Below are positions 21,706-31,286 of a stretch of 64,000 nucleotides of DNA, one piece after another. The notes beneath the pieces are model-generated. The model saw nothing but the letters and a program-made list of their open reading frames with translations. It had not been told where the DNA came from and did no database searches. How positions within the stretch are numbered: the first letter of the stretch is position 1; the number at the start of each line of letters is the position of its first letter. Origin of the DNA: Tieghemiomyces parasiticus (lineage: Eukaryota; Kickxellomycota; Dimargaritomycetes; Dimargaritales; Dimargaritaceae); the NCBI GenBank assembly GCA_027575765.1, contig JANBPT010000093.1, forward strand, positions 1 to 64,000. Reading direction: 5' to 3'. Position numbers and translations under genes: made by a program.

Positions 21706-24587
21706 CTACCCGACATTGTCCTCAGAGCTAGTGTTGTCAAGCTCATCATCCTCTTCGCCCCAATCCAGGTCGGCCAGCAGTCCCTCCGTCTGCAGTTTCA
21801 ACTCATGGAGGCCAGTGAGAGCTTCTAAGTAGCTGTACTCAATGATGTCACCGGTATCACCGTCGGCGCGGTAGTTGTTAAATACTTTCCAGAGGAATTC
21901 GTACTTGTCAGTATGGTACGCCCCGAGAACCTAGTGGAAGGAAGGTTGGGGGGGAGGGTTATGGGCATTGTAAGAGACGTGGAAAAGAGTCACTGGAGTA
22001 CGGGATTAGCAAACAAGGCGACTGACAGCAAAAATGAACAGGCCGGTTCAATGCCTTCCGTTGAGCGGTCAGGTTCTTGTAACTCAAGGGCTGGCGCAGA
22101 ATAAGCCCGACCCCACCATTGAGCGCGACCTCCCAACTTACCGTGTCCGAGCAGGCCGTACACTTATCGTAGGCCTGACCTACCACCTGCTGCTGCTGAA
22201 ACCCCGTGAGGAATCCGCGGATCTGGTGGGGTGGGTCACCCATCCAAGCGCCAGATGTAGGTGCCGTTTGGTTGGAAGCCGCTGCGGCCGCGGGAGCCGG
22301 GGCCCGGACACCTAGCGGATGCTGGAGGATCGTGATGAGGAGTTCCACGGCCAGTGCTGACGCCAGCGGGGCCAACCCCGGTCGTGTAACGGTACATTGT
22401 TGGTCCAGGGTCCGGTCACTCAAGGAATCGGTGGGAGCTACTACATCGTTACAAAAATAACAGCCAAGTTGGGGGGACAGATCGGCCGAGCCGGCGCCAG
22501 GTCCTGGTGACGAGGAGGGGCCGGGGACGGTGTGTGTACCGCAGGGTACGTAGCCGTGCCGCATGACTAGGTACCCATCGAAGCCGAGGGCCGCGTTGAT
22601 AACAGTTTTACCATGGTAGGCGCCCCAGAGGGTGGGAAGCCATCGGGCCTCGCGGCTGTCGGTGAGCAAGAACAGGACGTCGTGGGATCGGACCAGGGCC
22701 TCCAGCGTCGCTAAATCCTTTTCGGCGGCCGTCCGCTGGTCATCACCAACCGCGTGGCCTGGCATCGGAATGGTCAGGACGTGGCCCTGGGTGACGGCAT
22801 GCGGATACACTCCCTTCAGCTGCTCAGCTGCTGCCTTGGCCTTCCACTTGCCCCCGTTCAGGCAGTCTGAAAACTGGTATAGCGGCTGCCGCACTGGATT
22901 TGAAAAAGAGACCCGGCCATTATCGACGAAGGTGATGTGCCGGATACCCCAAGCCTAGTATTGTTGGTGAACGGGGACATTGCATCGAGGGTGCGTGCGG
23001 GTGGAAAGGGCAGTGGTGGTGGGAAAGAGGGGTTGGATTAGGGCGGGCGACTCAAGTCATTTCTTAACAAACGGCACCACTCGTCGGAGATGTATTCAAT
23101 GCTCTTCAGCTTCTGCTTACCAGTAGAGCCCGCGCGACGTAGGTACCCAGAGTGCCAGCGCCCAGTAGGAGACACCGTTGCTGTTGAATAACGGCTAGGT
23201 TCAGGTCGGGAGCGACCCGCCATTTCATCAATTTAAGGTTGAGTTCCATCGCGGTGGTGGCCAGATGGGTGGGATCCATGGCCGCGGCGAGGTCGATGGC
23301 GCGGGGACCGGTCTTACCCTCCGGGTGGCGCTCCCATCCGACAGGTTTGCCCAAGAAAGCCGGCCAGTCGAACGCGGCTGCGGGTAGAGACAGCCCGCTA
23401 CCAGGGGTCGAGGCGGCGATATCAGGCGGTGGCGAGGCAACAGGCGGCTGGTAGGCGGCCATCTCGGGAACCGATGGAAGAAGTACGGTCAGGTGGAGGG
23501 CACCAGCGTTCGGGGTCGGTGTGTCTTGACCCCCGGCAGTAGCGGTGGCCGGAGCACCGCGGTTCTGACCCCAGATGGTGCTGTCACGGAGGGAAACCAC
23601 ACGGATCGTGGTGGCCTCCGTTCCGACCGCCACCCGGGAATGGTGGTACTGCAACAAGAGGAGCAGGTTACGCAGGGGCCACCCGGGGTTCGCAGCCAAA
23701 CCGCACGGGTCGATGAAACCAACAGTCAATTCGCGGCCGCTCGATGCGGCACAGGCCTGGCTCAGCTCCGGGTAGTCCACCAGTAGGTGAATGCTAACCT
23801 CATGCTCGGCCGCTGCCGGGTCCTCGACACCCGCGACCACCTTGTTGCGGACAATGACAAAGTAAGGGCTCACAAGAGCAGCACTACCTTCAGATTCATA
23901 AGTCTGGCGGACGTAGTTGGCGTAGGCGAGCCGCAGCGCTTGAACACGCCGCGTGCCGGCCTCACCGGCATTCTTTGCATCGGCCGGATCAGCCCAGGCG
24001 CGGGCCAGGGGCACAACAGAGCCCACCAGCGTAGGAGGAGCACGGGATGGGATAGCTGGAAAGGCGCACCGGTAGTAGTAACGGTACTTTTTGAGGTCGG
24101 CGAACGACAACATCACGAAGGGGTTGAGCAGTTGGGGCCGGGCCCAGCACTGGCCTCGGGCAATATCCAACCACAACTGGTTCCCAACCTGCTGTAGTCG
24201 AGCAGCCCGGTTTATTGCTATAAAGTCTTCGATGGTATTGGCGTTATATAGCTGGCCCATTAAGCGGACTGTGAGGCCCGGGTTACCTGACGAGGGCACC
24301 GAGGTAGTGGGGCTATCGAAGGCGTCGGCAGAGAGTCGAATAGTAGACGGCAGGGCCCGTAGCGCCGAAGGTTCCCCCGACGAGTTTGTTTCACCACCGG
24401 CAGGGGCAGTGGTCTGGGTTGTCGTGGAGAACTGGCGTCCGGCTTGGTAAGCCCCGTGCACCGACACGGCTGCATCACTAAGCTTGTAGACATCCAGTTT
24501 CAATTCGGTCAGGCGCTGCCAGAAGGACACATCGACGTTAGTCAGGTACGGTTCGAACTGGAGAGGGAAGGTGCCAAGGTTGGCCAT
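21706..24587 (-). CDS. ATG7: Autophagy E1-like activating enzyme Atg7 (3 exons)
   Basis: Minus-strand exons 24587-23121, 22954-22142 and 21930-21706 join in frame to 834 residues, longer than the 630-700 usual for the family because of several Ser/Pro/Ala-rich insertions. Atg7 activates the ubiquitin-like proteins Atg12 and Atg8 and passes them to Atg10 and Atg3. The N-terminal Atg12/E2-binding domain opens with [20 protein letters not shown] and LDVYKLSD. The ATP site [16 protein letters not shown] is at the end of exon 1 and continues in exon 2 as [20 protein letters not shown] then [11 protein letters not shown]. The E1 block [20 protein letters not shown] follows. The catalytic cysteine is about Cys676 in [10 protein letters not shown]. 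Exon 3 gives [20 protein letters not shown] and ends in a Glu/Asp-rich tail. The gene appears intact. Confidence 0.96.
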
Positions 24588-26376
24588 GGCGCTAGTGGGT
24601 GGTAGACGTAGAATAGAGGGGAGGAGTTGAAATTTAGAAAGTGGCAGAAATGGAAACAGAGCATGGGCTAAAGGGGCTACTGTAATGCAAAATGGCGGCG
24701 TCTTAATAAGCTACATAACCCGTAAGTGCGACGAATACGGAACTTTCAGCTGCTTCCTTGCCCGAAGGCCGGGTCCGTGTGAGGCGCTAGAACCGAGGCT
24801 TTCGTGAGATAGCGCTGAGGCTCAGGGCGGTCACGAAACAGGCGCATGACCTATTAAGGCGTGAGTAAGTATGAACGCCGCTGTTCTTTTTAGGGGGGGG
24901 AGGGGCAATCCGCACAGCCAGGCCCTCCTCAGGTAGACTAGGGCAAGTTAAGGACCAGAATGGATGGACAAGGGCTGCTTGGGATAAAGAGGAATATTGG
25001 TTTTGACGAAGGTGCCTTGGTAGGGAGAATTGGCAAAGGGGAAAGAGAAAGGGCGGCCTAGTAACCGAACTGGGCCAAGGGCTGTGGGGATACGGTGTGG
25101 TCCTCACGCTGTTCGAACGGCACAACCTGCGCAGGGCATTATCGGCCAAAGCATGTTCATAGGTGGATTTATATAGGGCTAAAGAAGGATCATGAAGATA
25201 GTTAAGGAATTAGCTAGACTGGTGGGAAATATCATGGACCAGGATTGGTAGACATCCAACCTCGGGAGTATTGGGCACAACCCTTGTGATGGATGTTTTC
25301 TACACCTGAGACCGTCGGAGTTCGAATAAAAGTAACAACCTAGACTCCCAGCCGGATGGGCCAAGGTAGGCTCAATCGGACTTGCTGAGAAACGCTACCG
25401 AGTATACCTGCCATTAGCTACGATACGCCATGGTCGATATGATGCACTGTTAGGCAAACAGTGTACGTCCACTGCGCCTACTCAACACTGACTCTCGCCA
25501 TCCTATGTCCGTTGGTAGTGCAGCAGTAACTTCCGGTGGGGTGTACGGATTTCCCACTGCGTTATTATATACAGAAGCACTCGGCCGAGCTTGGCTCCTA
25601 AAGTAGAGCGGCCACTCCTATAGGCCTATCACATGGCGTTCGAAAACCAGTGTCCAGTTGATTGCACGATCAGCAAGTGCTGGTTAAAAGTCGCGAAGGT
25701 TGAAAACTGGGATGCGGGGCCGGTAAACGCGAAGCGCGCAGGCGGTTGAAAGGTGTGGGTTGATGGTAATAATAAGGAGTAAATATAAAAAAACAGATAG
25801 GGGAAAGAAGGAGGAGGGGGGAAATTCAAACGAGTTCACTGTGCATACCTGAATAGCCCTCCATATCCTCCCCACCCACCTGCTCTCTGCCTTCCCCTCC
25901 CCTTCTGACACACAGATAAGCATCCTCCCCTTGCCATATCCTCGCGCCGGAGTGCAGACTGAATTAAAGGGTTCAAGGTACATCGGTAAAATCAGACTGC
26001 CTCCAGGCTCACCTTACCAGCCATTTACCCGCTGCCTATTTCTGTTCACTCCATGCTTTGGCATACCACATCCTTTAGACTTCTTTTACTCAAGTATTGT
26101 GTGTAGTACGCTCAGCTTCCAACTGCGTTCACAGCCTATTCGATACACCACACCACCCTGTATTGTCATTTTGTTATTATCACAATGCTAACCACGGTGT
26201 TCCGCGTGTTTTCAAGCTGTAAGTTTAAAGCGCAAGACAGTCCTACCGCCCACTTATTTTGATACAAGAATGGCCTCAAGCAACCGCGAAGGGATGGCAA
26301 TTACTTACCAAACACGTTCCTATCTATTCCACCGCCATGTTCACGTACACACACACACACACACACACACGCGCGC
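24588..26376. other. Divergent intergenic region upstream of ATG7
   Basis: About 1.8 kb between ATG7 (-) and the orphan gene starting at 26377 (+). It is of mixed composition with no convincing frame. A CA microsatellite and its GC extension end just before the next start codon. Confidence 0.45.
26346..26376. repeat. (CA)n microsatellite followed by CG repeats
   Basis: About 12 CA units then a short CG run, ending directly before the ATG at 26377. If transcribed it would form the 5' leader of the orphan gene. Confidence 0.85.
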
Positions 26377-27048
26377 ATGATCACACCAGTCTCGAAGAAA
26401 ATCGAGAACTGCCTGGGTAACTCCCACAGCCCAAAGTCCATCACTGCCGAACCGACCCCTCCGTCCCATGCCGCCACCAGCACCCTGACTCTACCTAGGC
26501 TTACAGCTGCCGACCTGGGAGGCGATTTTACGTGTCTGGTGGCACCCGTAGCCACGGCCACTGGGGACACTGCCTTGGCTGACGCGGCCTGTGACACTGC
26601 TTCGTCAGTAAAAGAGGTAGACGGCCCCGTGTCGCCGCCAACCACCACCACCATCATCAACACCACTCCCGCCGAATCCACCACTGACTTAACCGATACC
26701 CTTCAGAGTTTAGGCGCCAAACTGGTGGCGGGGAGGAAACAACTCGATCAGGCCCAGGTAGGGTTCGAAGCCGTCATTAAGGCGTTTGGTCAGGCAACCG
26801 GGACACCGGTGGCCCTTCCTCCACCATCTGCCCAATGCCTCCATACGGAGGCAGCCCGTCGCCTAGCACGTGTCCCCTCATCCTCATCCCTCTATCTTCC
26901 CCACGACATCACTCCCAGCGAGCTGAGCCGTACGCTGGTAACGTTTTACGCCAAGGTTAAAGCCCACGAGGTCGACCTTCGTAGAAAGCAGGTCCAGCAA
27001 GCCATGCTTGAGGTCGAGTACGCCGAGGCATTGCTCACCCACATGTGA
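26377..27048 (+). CDS. Orphan protein with C-terminal helix
   Basis: A single open frame of 223 residues whose last 150 codons have the C/G-rich third positions of real genes here. The N-terminal half is Thr/Ala/Pro-rich and looks disordered (a run of TTTT near residue 90). The C-terminal half is predicted mostly helical: STTDLTDTLQSLGAKLVAGR KQLDQ, then ELSRTLVTFYAKVKAHEVDL with RRKQVQQAMLEVEYAEALL. This shape is common among small adaptor or kinetochore subunits, but I recognise no family. The start is uncertain, since the upstream sequence is a CA repeat and an upstream exon could supply another N-terminus. It is followed by AATAAA at 27266. Confidence 0.6.
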   Translation: MITPVSKKIENCLGNSHSPKSITAEPTPPSHAATSTLTLPRLTAADLGGDFTCLVAPVATATGDTALADAACDTASSVKEVDGPVSPPTTTTIINTTPAESTTDLTDTLQSLGAKLVAGRKQLDQAQVGFEAVIKAFGQATGTPVALPPPSAQCLHTEAARRLARVPSSSSLYLPHDITPSELSRTLVTFYAKVKAHEVDLRRKQVQQAMLEVEYAEALLTHM

Positions 27049-27265
27049 GAGACATATGTGTGCAGTTCACAATCAGCTACTAAACCACCACTGTCAACCC
27101 TACCAGATCCCAGAATACACAGCAGGTGTTGGGGTGGAGGGCGGGAACGTAGCCAATTCAAGCACCAGCAGAATATATACATCATATCAGCTTTATCTTA
27201 TTCGCTGATGGTCAGCTTCTAGACTCTATACACTCGAAATCGTTTTTGCTATTTTTCAATTGGAG

Positions 27266-27271
27266 AATAAA
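27266..27271 (+). terminator. Polyadenylation signal AATAAA
   Basis: AATAAA 218 bases after the stop codon of the orphan gene that ends at 27048, on the same strand. Confidence 0.5.
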
Positions 27272-27380
27272 TCTTGATCTTTAGTATGGGCAAACGAGTA
27301 TCTTAACGTAAATGTACTACGCAGGCAGACTCGGAAAAAGTTAATGTGCGATAAAGTGTATATCAGGACCGGGGAAGGAA

Positions 27381-27412
27381 GCTCGACCGAGAATGGTGGG
27401 GGCTCGACCGAG
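27381..27412. repeat. Paired direct repeat GCTCGACCGAG
   Basis: Two identical 11-base copies at 27381-27391 and 27402-27412, about two helical turns apart start to start. Each copy contains CTCG and CGAG, so each is itself a near-palindrome. See findings. Confidence 0.6.
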
Positions 27413-27809
27413 TTTCACTCACTTGGGGCGAAATAGGTGGTGTAAAAATATAGCAGAGTGTGGGTGGGGGGGGTTATGTGAAATGTGATAGGAAAAAAAA
27501 ATAAGAAAGAGAGGCAGACTAGCGGATATTACACACAGGGAAATTAAGTGAGCGAAAAAGTAGAGAAGTAACGAATAGTCAATGATAATAAAATCAAACA
27601 CAGAGAGATCGAGAGTGGAAAAGTGAGTGCGACGGTATGGGTGGTCACCTCACGACCAAGTAAGGATTTTTTTTCATATGTATAGAGTGAGAAGCTTGGC
27701 AATGACGTGAGAGATCACAGAAAGGTAGGTGTTCGTCCGATGGCCGAGGTGACTGAGAAAACTGTCGAGCGTGGTGATGAGAGAGGGGGGGGGGCAAACA
27801 CGATTAACT

Positions 27810-30800
27810 CTAGGTGGAAGCCAACTGGGAGTTGTCTGCCGACACCGGCCGTCTACCTACGCCCATACGCATGGCCAGACCCCCACCGTCGGCCTGGGAC
27901 ACGGCTGAATCGTTCAGACCACTCGGGGCGCTGGAAACACCGCCACCGTTAGCCAAGGTGGCCATGAGCAGGTGCTGGCGCTCGGAGTCGGTGGTGGCAG
28001 TCAGCCCGTTGGGCACCATTAGACTGCCCGGCCCATGGTGTGGCCCGTGGAGGTGCAGCGGGGGGTTGACCATCCCATAGGTGGGCGGATAGGCCGGAGG
28101 AAACAGTGGGTTGTACATTAGCACGTTATTGTACGGGTAACCAGTACCGGGTGGGGAAGCGGGCTGACCGGAGGCTACGAAGCCCGCAGGGGTAGTGGCA
28201 CCAGTGTAGCCGTTGACGGCGTAAGGGGCTGCCGCACCGCCCGGGGGACCATGGACGTGTTGATGGAGGTGATGGTGTGGGTGGTGCGGGGACGGCAAGT
28301 GAACTGGCGTACCGCCACCAACACCGCCCAGGGCTGGCGGTTGGGTGGCCAAGTTGGTTTGCAGGATGTGGTCCAACTCCTCGAGCAGACGGCGGTAGCC
28401 CTGGACCGAGAAAACCTGCAGGCGGAGCAGCACCTCGCGGACGCTTTCGGCCACCGCCCGTTTCTGCATCTCGACGAGGGCGTTGCCTGATAGAATCTTC
28501 TGCACCAGGGAAACACCGTGGACCTGGTCACTGAGGACATCCTCCAGAACAGCGGTGGCCGGATCGAAAAAGAGGCGGCCCAGGATGAGGTCGCGGGCGT
28601 CGAGTTCGGCCCGCTGATTGATTAGCTTGAGGACAACCAGAGTACCCAGCTTGTGGGTGCCAAGGTGACCCAGATGGTCGGCCAGGCGTGGGGCCAGCAC
28701 TCGGTAGCGGCCGTGGAATCCAGAGGAGTCCAGTAGCCAATTAATCAGGAGCGACCCATTGGCGTTCGTAGTCAAGGCCACGGCGTTGTTGACCAGGGCG
28801 ATGACCACCAGCCGCTGCTGCTTGCGTGTGGTCATGGGGTGCTCTAGGCAGGTACGGATGGCGCGCGCACCAAAGCGGCCCTGCGCGATCTCCCAGCACC
28901 GGGCGTGGATGGCGTCAAAGATGAACTGGTTGCGGCCGCCGCCAAAGCGCAGGCAGCACTGCACCACGTAGTTACCCAGCTGGTCCAGCATGAGCGGTGG
29001 GGTTGTAGGCTTGACGGCGTGCACGAACGGGGTGACTTGGGCGGCGCCCTGCGCGCCCTCCACCATCTTCTGGATGGCCCAGGTACCGTTCTTGTGGGTG
29101 CCGATGGCAGCCGTGTAGGGCGCCACCGCCTCAATAAGGCGCTGCTTCTGCTCAGGGTTGCAGCGGTCCATGAACTTCTGCACGATGGTGTTGCCAATGT
29201 AGTCGGTGCAAAGGTCGACGCACACTGGGAACAGTTCCTCGAAGGCGGCATCGACCTCGCGGGTGGTCGGATGGCCGTCCAGTCGCTTGCGCAGCTCGCG
29301 TAGGCGGCCCTGGTCCAGTCGCTGGCCCGGTGCGGGCTCGGCGAGCGGCGGCAGGGCGCTTAGGTAGTTGTAGGCTACAAGCTGTTCGTCGATTATGAGG
29401 TTGGCCCCAGGTTCCAAAACGTCGTCCGGGTTGAGACTGGGGTCAACGGCGGGGGCCGGAGTGATCCACGGGGTCAGCCGCTGGCTGGGAAGTGGGGAGG
29501 CCGTGGAGGCCACGCGAGTGCGACCGCCCGTCTCAGACTTACTAGGCACCTTGGCATAACCGATACGGACCACCGAGTCGGCAATCTCCTTACCGTTCAT
29601 AGCCTTCTTGGCGCGCACGGCATCCTCCAACTTCTCAAAGTTGACGAACCCACAGTTCTTGTGAGTGAGCACGCGTGCCGACTCGATGGGGCCGAATGCG
29701 GAGAAGACGCTCTGCAGGGCGGCTGGGGTAGTGGCGGCGGAGATGTTGCCGATCCAAATAGCCCGCGTAGGCTGCATAGCCTGGGCATCAACGCTGGCAT
29801 AGTTGTCACCCTTGCCGAATCCAACGCGAACCACGCAGTTGCCAATCTTGCCGTTCTGCATTTCGTCGCGGGCCCTAATCGCGTCCTCCACGCGATTGAA
29901 GTTGATGAAGGCACACTCTTTGTCCGGGAGTAAGCGCAGGGATTCTACGGGACCGAACGGCGTGAACACCGTCATCAGATCGGCGGTAGAGAGCGCCGGG
30001 TCCACGTTTCCAACCCAAAGGGACCGGGTGGGGGCTTGGCCGTCCCCACCGCTGCCGTCTGGGGAGGACCCACCCTTGCAATTGCGCAGCTCAGCAAGTT
30101 CGGCGGCGGTCAGGTTGACGGATCCGCGCGGCGTGTGGGATCGCGACGGGACGGCAGATTCGGGACGGCTCAGGCCCAGGCTGCCGGTAGTGTAACCATT
30201 GACAGGGGTGTGTGAGCGGCTCAGGGCAGACCGGCCGTTAGAGAGCGGGGACCCGGCGCGGTGATAGGGGGCGGGTTCGGAGGCGTCGTCCTGGAGCTGG
30301 GCGGCCGAGACCGATTCGCTGAGCGAGGAAGGCACACGGGACTGGAAGCCAATGTCGGCGTAGGGGTTGGAAATGGTGCGGGCACGTGTGCTGTGATTGC
30401 CCATCAGGTGAACTAGCTTAGGATTGACCGGCCCGGTGGAGATCTCGTCTTCCAGATCGGCACTGGTTAGCGAGAAGGACCGAATACGGCCGGCATTCTG
30501 AAGATCCAGAACTGATGGGTGGACAGGGCGCGAGGCGGGGGGGCCGGCCGCGGGTAGGCCAAAATCGTGGCGCTTGGGCTCCAGCGGGGACATGCAAGCC
30601 TCGTCCAGACCCAGATAATCCAGGGTCTTGGCCAGGGAGCTGTTCATTTCCTCAATCTGGTTCCGCGTGGCCACGGGACTGGGCATGGCCAGATCCTCTA
30701 GACCGCCGCTCAACCACGCCGAAGTGTACACGCCGGGCCCGAAGGCCTCCTTTAGCGCCATCGGAGGCAGATTGAGGGAGGTGCCTCGGTTACGACTGAT

Positions 30801-31286
30801 GCTAGAGCGCAGGTTGGTCGTAGACGCTGACATGCGTAAGAGGCCAGCCGGTGGGAGTGGGGCGGGGCCTGCGGGCGGGGCGGCACTGTCGCTGAGGCTG
30901 AGCGCACTAAAGGAGGAAGGCAGGGTGTCGGCACGGGAGCGACGGAAACCCGGGGGCGCCGTGGAGATGGCCGCGGAAGCCTTTCCTTCATGGTTACCCT
31001 GGTCATCGGGGTCCTGGGCGGAATCGGGACGGAAATCATCGAGGAGCGAGCCGCTACCGGTATGGCCTGGCTCGGGGGTCTTGGAGCGCACAAAGTCATT
31101 GAAGGGGTTGAAAGCAGAAGGGCCAGAAATGGCGGCGGCACGGGGGCTGGGACGTACCAAACGGATACCCTCCTCGGCCTGGATCTCCATAGTGCGCTTG
31201 GAGAGCAGGCGGATGTCAGCGCTACCGAGACTCGGAAACGGCACCGAGCTTCCCGAAGGTGACGGGGAAGCCGAAGCAGATCGCAT
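27810..31286 (-). CDS. RRM-RRM-Pumilio RNA-binding protein, Jsn1/Puf2 type
   Basis: An intronless gene of 1158 residues from the ATG at 31286; an earlier in-frame ATG at 31376 would add 30 residues that look like leader sequence. Residues below count from 31286. After about 410 Ser/Pro-rich residues come two RRMs: SLWVGNVDPA with CAFINF (about 417-490), and AIWIGNISAA with CGFVNF (about 505-580). A Pumilio array follows (about 665-960), with helices ending DYIGNTIVQK, HKNGTWAIQK, DQLGNYVVQC, GRFGARAIRT, NANGSLLINW, HKLGTLVVLK and VHGVSLVQKIL. The tail is Pro/Gly/His-rich. Budding-yeast Jsn1 and Puf2 combine RRM and PUF repeats and bind mRNAs of membrane and mitochondrial proteins. Several repeats here lack the classic Asn/Ser-x-x-x-Gln triplet, as in that subgroup, so RNA specificity should differ from Puf3. 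Confidence 0.93.
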   Translation of the reverse strand: MRSASASPSPSGSSVPFPSLGSADIRLLSKRTMEIQAEEGIRLVRPSPRAAAISGPSAFNPFNDFVRSKTPEPGHTGSGSLLDDFRPDSAQDPDDQGNHEGKASAAISTAPPGFRRSRADTLPSSFSALSLSDSAAPPAGPAPLPPAGLLRMSASTTNLRSSISRNRGTSLNLPPMALKEAFGPGVYTSAWLSGGLEDLAMPSPVATRNQIEEMNSSLAKTLDYLGLDEACMSPLEPKRHDFGLPAAGPPASRPVHPSVLDLQNAGRIRSFSLTSADLEDEISTGPVNPKLVHLMGNHSTRARTISNPYADIGFQSRVPSSLSESVSAAQLQDDASEPAPYHRAGSPLSNGRSALSRSHTPVNGYTTGSLGLSRPESAVPSRSHTPRGSVNLTAAELAELRNCKGGSSPDGSGGDGQAPTRSLWVGNVDPALSTADLMTVFTPFGPVESLRLLPDKECAFINFNRVEDAIRARDEMQNGKIGNCVVRVGFGKGDNYASVDAQAMQPTRAIWIGNISAATTPAALQSVFSAFGPIESARVLTHKNCGFVNFEKLEDAVRAKKAMNGKEIADSVVRIGYAKVPSKSETGGRTRVASTASPLPSQRLTPWITPAPAVDPSLNPDDVLEPGANLIIDEQLVAYNYLSALPPLAEPAPGQRLDQGRLRELRKRLDGHPTTREVDAAFEELFPVCVDLCTDYIGNTIVQKFMDRCNPEQKQRLIEAVAPYTAAIGTHKNGTWAIQKMVEGAQGAAQVTPFVHAVKPTTPPLMLDQLGNYVVQCCLRFGGGRNQFIFDAIHARCWEIAQGRFGARAIRTCLEHPMTTRKQQRLVVIALVNNAVALTTNANGSLLINWLLDSSGFHGRYRVLAPRLADHLGHLGTHKLGTLVVLKLINQRAELDARDLILGRLFFDPATAVLEDVLSDQVHGVSLVQKILSGNALVEMQKRAVAESVREVLLRLQVFSVQGYRRLLEELDHILQTNLATQPPALGGVGGGTPVHLPSPHHPHHHLHQHVHGPPGGAAAPYAVNGYTGATTPAGFVASGQPASPPGTGYPYNNVLMYNPLFPPAYPPTYGMVNPPLHLHGPHHGPGSLMVPNGLTATTDSERQHLLMATLANGGGVSSAPSGLNDSAVSQADGGGLAMRMGVGRRPVSADNSQLAST

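Larger units (their letters stand above)
27049..27809. other. Convergent spacer, orphan gene to PUF gene
   Basis: About 760 bases, A/T-richer than most of the window, containing the polyadenylation signal of the gene to the left. Two copies of an 11-base sequence lie at 27381-27412. Nothing coding is seen. Confidence 0.45.

Noticed and set aside
26340..26380. CA repeat as part of the coding sequence of the orphan gene
   Set aside because: The repeat lies before the first ATG; no in-frame upstream start with normal codon use was found.
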